A DNA stretch of 64,000 nt from Pseudomonas brassicacearum (lineage in GTDB: Bacteria; Pseudomonadota; Gammaproteobacteria; Pseudomonadales; Pseudomonadaceae), in the NCBI RefSeq assembly GCF_003732265.1, contig NZ_MOBK01000009.1, positions 186,001 to 250,000 of the forward strand, given 5' to 3'. The notes under the pieces are model-generated. The model worked only from the letters and a program-made list of their open reading frames with translations, was not told where the DNA came from and searched no databases. Below, in pieces: positions 62,318 through 64,000 of this stretch (its first letter is position 1; the number at the start of each line of letters is the position of its first letter). The translations under genes were made by a program, and so were the position numbers.

Positions 62318-62403
62318 TCTTCGCGAGCAAGCCCGCTCCCACATTTGATCGCATGCCCATAGGATAACTCGGTCGAATGTGGGAGCGGGCTTGCTCGCGA
62401 AGG
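62318..62403. repeat. REP doublet (REPIN-like)
   Basis: CTTCGCGAGCAAGCCCGCTCC and its inverted copy, sharing the GGTCGAATGTGGGAG half with the copy at 59647-59733. Confidence 0.85.
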
Positions 62404-62433
62404 CTGCCTGACAGGCACCGACTATCTTGGGGC

Positions 62434-63309
62434 CTACCGCAAAAACGCCTGCCGATACTCCCTAGGCGTCCCACCTAAAGCCTGCCGAAACCGATTGGTA
62501 AAATGACTCGCACTGGCAAACCCGCACGCCAGCGCAATCTCCCCCAACGGCTGCGACGTCGAACGCAATAACGCCTGCGCCCGGCTCAATCGGCGAGCCA
62601 GCACATACTGATGCGGCGGCAAACCAAAGCTCTCGCGAAACATCCGCGCAAAGTGGTATTCCGACAGCGCACACAACGCGGCAAGTTGCCCAAGGCTGAT
62701 GGCCTCGGCCAATTGATGATCGATGAACTCCACCAACTGCCGCCGCTGATGCGCCGCCAGTCCACCCTTGAGCCGCAATCCCTCGCGCATCCCGACCTGG
62801 CCCAGCAACACGTGGCTGAGCATTTCGTGGGCCAGGCTGCTGGTCAGCAAGCGTTCGCCGGGTTCGTCCCAGTTGAGGGTGAGTATCTGTCGAAAGCGCA
62901 AGGCTTGCGCCGGGTCGTCGAGGAAAGTCGCTTCGCGTAATTGCAGTTCACGCGGTTCGCGGTCCAGCAGCGTGACACAGCCGAGGGCGAATTGTTCGGG
63001 GCTGAAATACAGGTGGGCCAGGCGAATGTCGCCATTGATCACCCAGCCTGACTGATGATCCGCCGGCAGGATGCACAGCTTGTCCGGTCCGCCCTTGGTG
63101 CCGGGCTGGTCGCGGCGGAAGGTGCCGGTGCCGCCGGCGATGTAGCACGACAGCGTGTGATGGCTCGGCGCTTCGTAGTCCTGGGCGTCGTGATGGTTGC
63201 TCCACAAGGCTGCAGCCATGCCGTCACCGAGCTCGGCGCTGTGCTCGAGGCGAGCATTGGGCGAGCGGTTGAGGGCTTGAAAGACTTGCAGCGTTTCCAG
63301 TGCGGGCAT
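62434..63309 (-). CDS. AraC-family transcriptional regulator
   Basis: 291 residues. An N-terminal cupin-like sensor (about 20-150) precedes the two-HTH AraC domain (about 190-288; ALCALSEYHFARMFRESFG and GEIALACGFASASHFTNRF). Divergent from the EamA transporter gene, its likely target. Confidence 0.88.
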   Translation of the reverse strand: MPALETLQVFQALNRSPNARLEHSAELGDGMAAALWSNHHDAQDYEAPSHHTLSCYIAGGTGTFRRDQPGTKGGPDKLCILPADHQSGWVINGDIRLAHLYFSPEQFALGCVTLLDREPRELQLREATFLDDPAQALRFRQILTLNWDEPGERLLTSSLAHEMLSHVLLGQVGMREGLRLKGGLAAHQRRQLVEFIDHQLAEAISLGQLAALCALSEYHFARMFRESFGLPPHQYVLARRLSRAQALLRSTSQPLGEIALACGFASASHFTNRFRQALGGTPREYRQAFLR

Positions 63310-63447
63310 GATCGGTTCTCTCCAACGCCTTGCATCCTACTCCGTAGACGTTGGCCTGCCAGCCTGCGGGCTGACAAAAGCGCAAGTTTATGCAAGTGCG
63401 AACCGAGCGCACGCAGGACACTGAGCCTCTATTGAGGAGTGTTTGCC

Positions 63448-64000
63448 ATGAACCTGTCGTTGTACTTGCTGACCGTGCTGATCTGGGGCACCACCTGGAT
63501 TGCCTTGAAATGGCAATTGGGCGTGGTGGCGATTCCGGTGTCGATCGTCTATCGCTTCGGCCTCGCGGCGCTGGTGCTGTTCGCGATGTTGCTGCTGAGT
63601 CGACGTCTGCAAGTGATGAACCGCCGTGGGCACTTGATCTGCCTGGCGCAGGGGCTGTGCCTGTTCTGCGTCAACTTCATGTGTTTCCTCACCGCCAGCC
63701 AGTGGATTCCCAGCGGCCTGGTCGCCGTGGTGTTTTCCACCGCGACGTTGTGGAACGCCCTGAATGCGCGGGTGTTCTTCGGCCAGAAAATCGCCCGCAA
63801 TGTGCTGATGGGCGGGGCGTTGGGCCTGTTCGGACTTGGCCTGCTGTTCTGGCCTGAACTGGCGGGCCACACCGCGAGCCCGGAAACCTTGCTCGGCCTG
63901 GGCCTGGCGCTGCTCGGAACCCTGTGTTTCTCGGCCGGCAACATGCTGTCGAGCCTGCAACAGAAGGCCGGTCTGAAACCGTTGACCACCAACGCCTGGG
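63448..64000 (+). CDS. EamA-family DMT transporter (3' end cut by window edge)
   Basis: The visible 184 residues contain about six hydrophobic helices of the first EamA repeat and the start of the second (YLLTVLIWGTTWIALKWQLG opening, VAVVFSTATLWNALNA). Start ATG has GAGGAGTG upstream. Probably a metabolite or drug exporter controlled by the divergent AraC gene; the substrate cannot be told. Confidence 0.85.
   Translation, partial: MNLSLYLLTVLIWGTTWIALKWQLGVVAIPVSIVYRFGLAALVLFAMLLLSRRLQVMNRRGHLICLAQGLCLFCVNFMCFLTASQWIPSGLVAVVFSTATLWNALNARVFFGQKIARNVLMGGALGLFGLGLLFWPELAGHTASPETLLGLGLALLGTLCFSAGNMLSSLQQKAGLKPLTTNAW

Noticed and set aside
1..64000. CRISPR arrays, tRNA/rRNA genes, prophage or transposase genes
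   Set aside because: No regularly spaced direct repeats, tRNA-like cloverleafs, integrase or transposase frames were seen on reading both strands; small or divergent ones could be missed by eye.

Overview
The window is a piece of a Pseudomonas chromosome, most likely from the P. fluorescens group. The evidence is the gene content and order (lptBAC-kdsCD / mla / ibaG-murA / hisGDC / algW / cysD-cysNC, and hmgR / hmgA-fahA-maiA), the high GC with strong codon bias, and ten extragenic palindromic repeat loci of the families typical of this group. No tRNA, rRNA, CRISPR array, prophage or insertion sequence was seen. The left edge cuts lptB and the right edge cuts an EamA transporter.

Layout. 1-8.2 kb: envelope biogenesis. 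lptB-lptA-lptC-kdsC-kdsD (minus) supply Kdo and export LPS; mlaFEDCB (plus) handle outer-membrane phospholipid asymmetry, followed by ibaG and murA. 8.3-16.6 kb: hisG-hisD-hisC, the regulated protease algW, a Nif3-like protein, and cysD-cysNC for sulfate activation. 16.7-27.2 kb: acyltransferase-pta, slyD facing a DUF3565 gene, glutathione peroxidase, an Old Yellow Enzyme, a glycosyltransferase, cysZ, trxB and a class III aminotransferase.

27.5-33.4 kb is the most interesting block. A pterin set (folM-folE-folX, followed by DUF1244 and HopJ-family genes) sits next to a probable blue-light control module: a MerR regulator of the B12-independent (class II LitR/PplR) type, a degenerate PilZ-like protein and a short LOV photoreceptor, with a divergent flavodoxin. 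In P. putida KT2440, PplR regulators and short LOV proteins together control light-inducible genes that include folE, so the whole neighbourhood may be one light-responsive unit.

33.5-46.3 kb is more accessory in character: a class II aldolase / alpha-beta hydrolase / SDR trio, an AmpDh3-like amidase with an unusual AT-rich leader, a DUF1302-DUF1329 envelope pair, a MalT-type LuxR regulator, and a 797-residue protein resembling the N-terminal part of large Pseudomonas toxins with a perfect 18-bp palindrome just upstream.

46.4-50.6 kb: homogentisate catabolism (hmgR, hmgA, fahA, maiA) with a clear 17-bp operator. 50.7-57.7 kb: a SirB1-like protein, a leucine-dehydrogenase-like protein lacking its catalytic lysine, SOS-controlled yebG, psiE, DUF3509, sdaA with a divergent LysR gene, and an HPF-like protein. 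57.9-64 kb: a Fur-boxed FecI/FecR/TonB-receptor surface signalling system, an AraC regulator and a DMT exporter.

Functions are assigned by recognising families and motifs by eye; no database search was run. Starts were chosen from conserved N-termini, ribosome binding sites and overlaps with neighbours.
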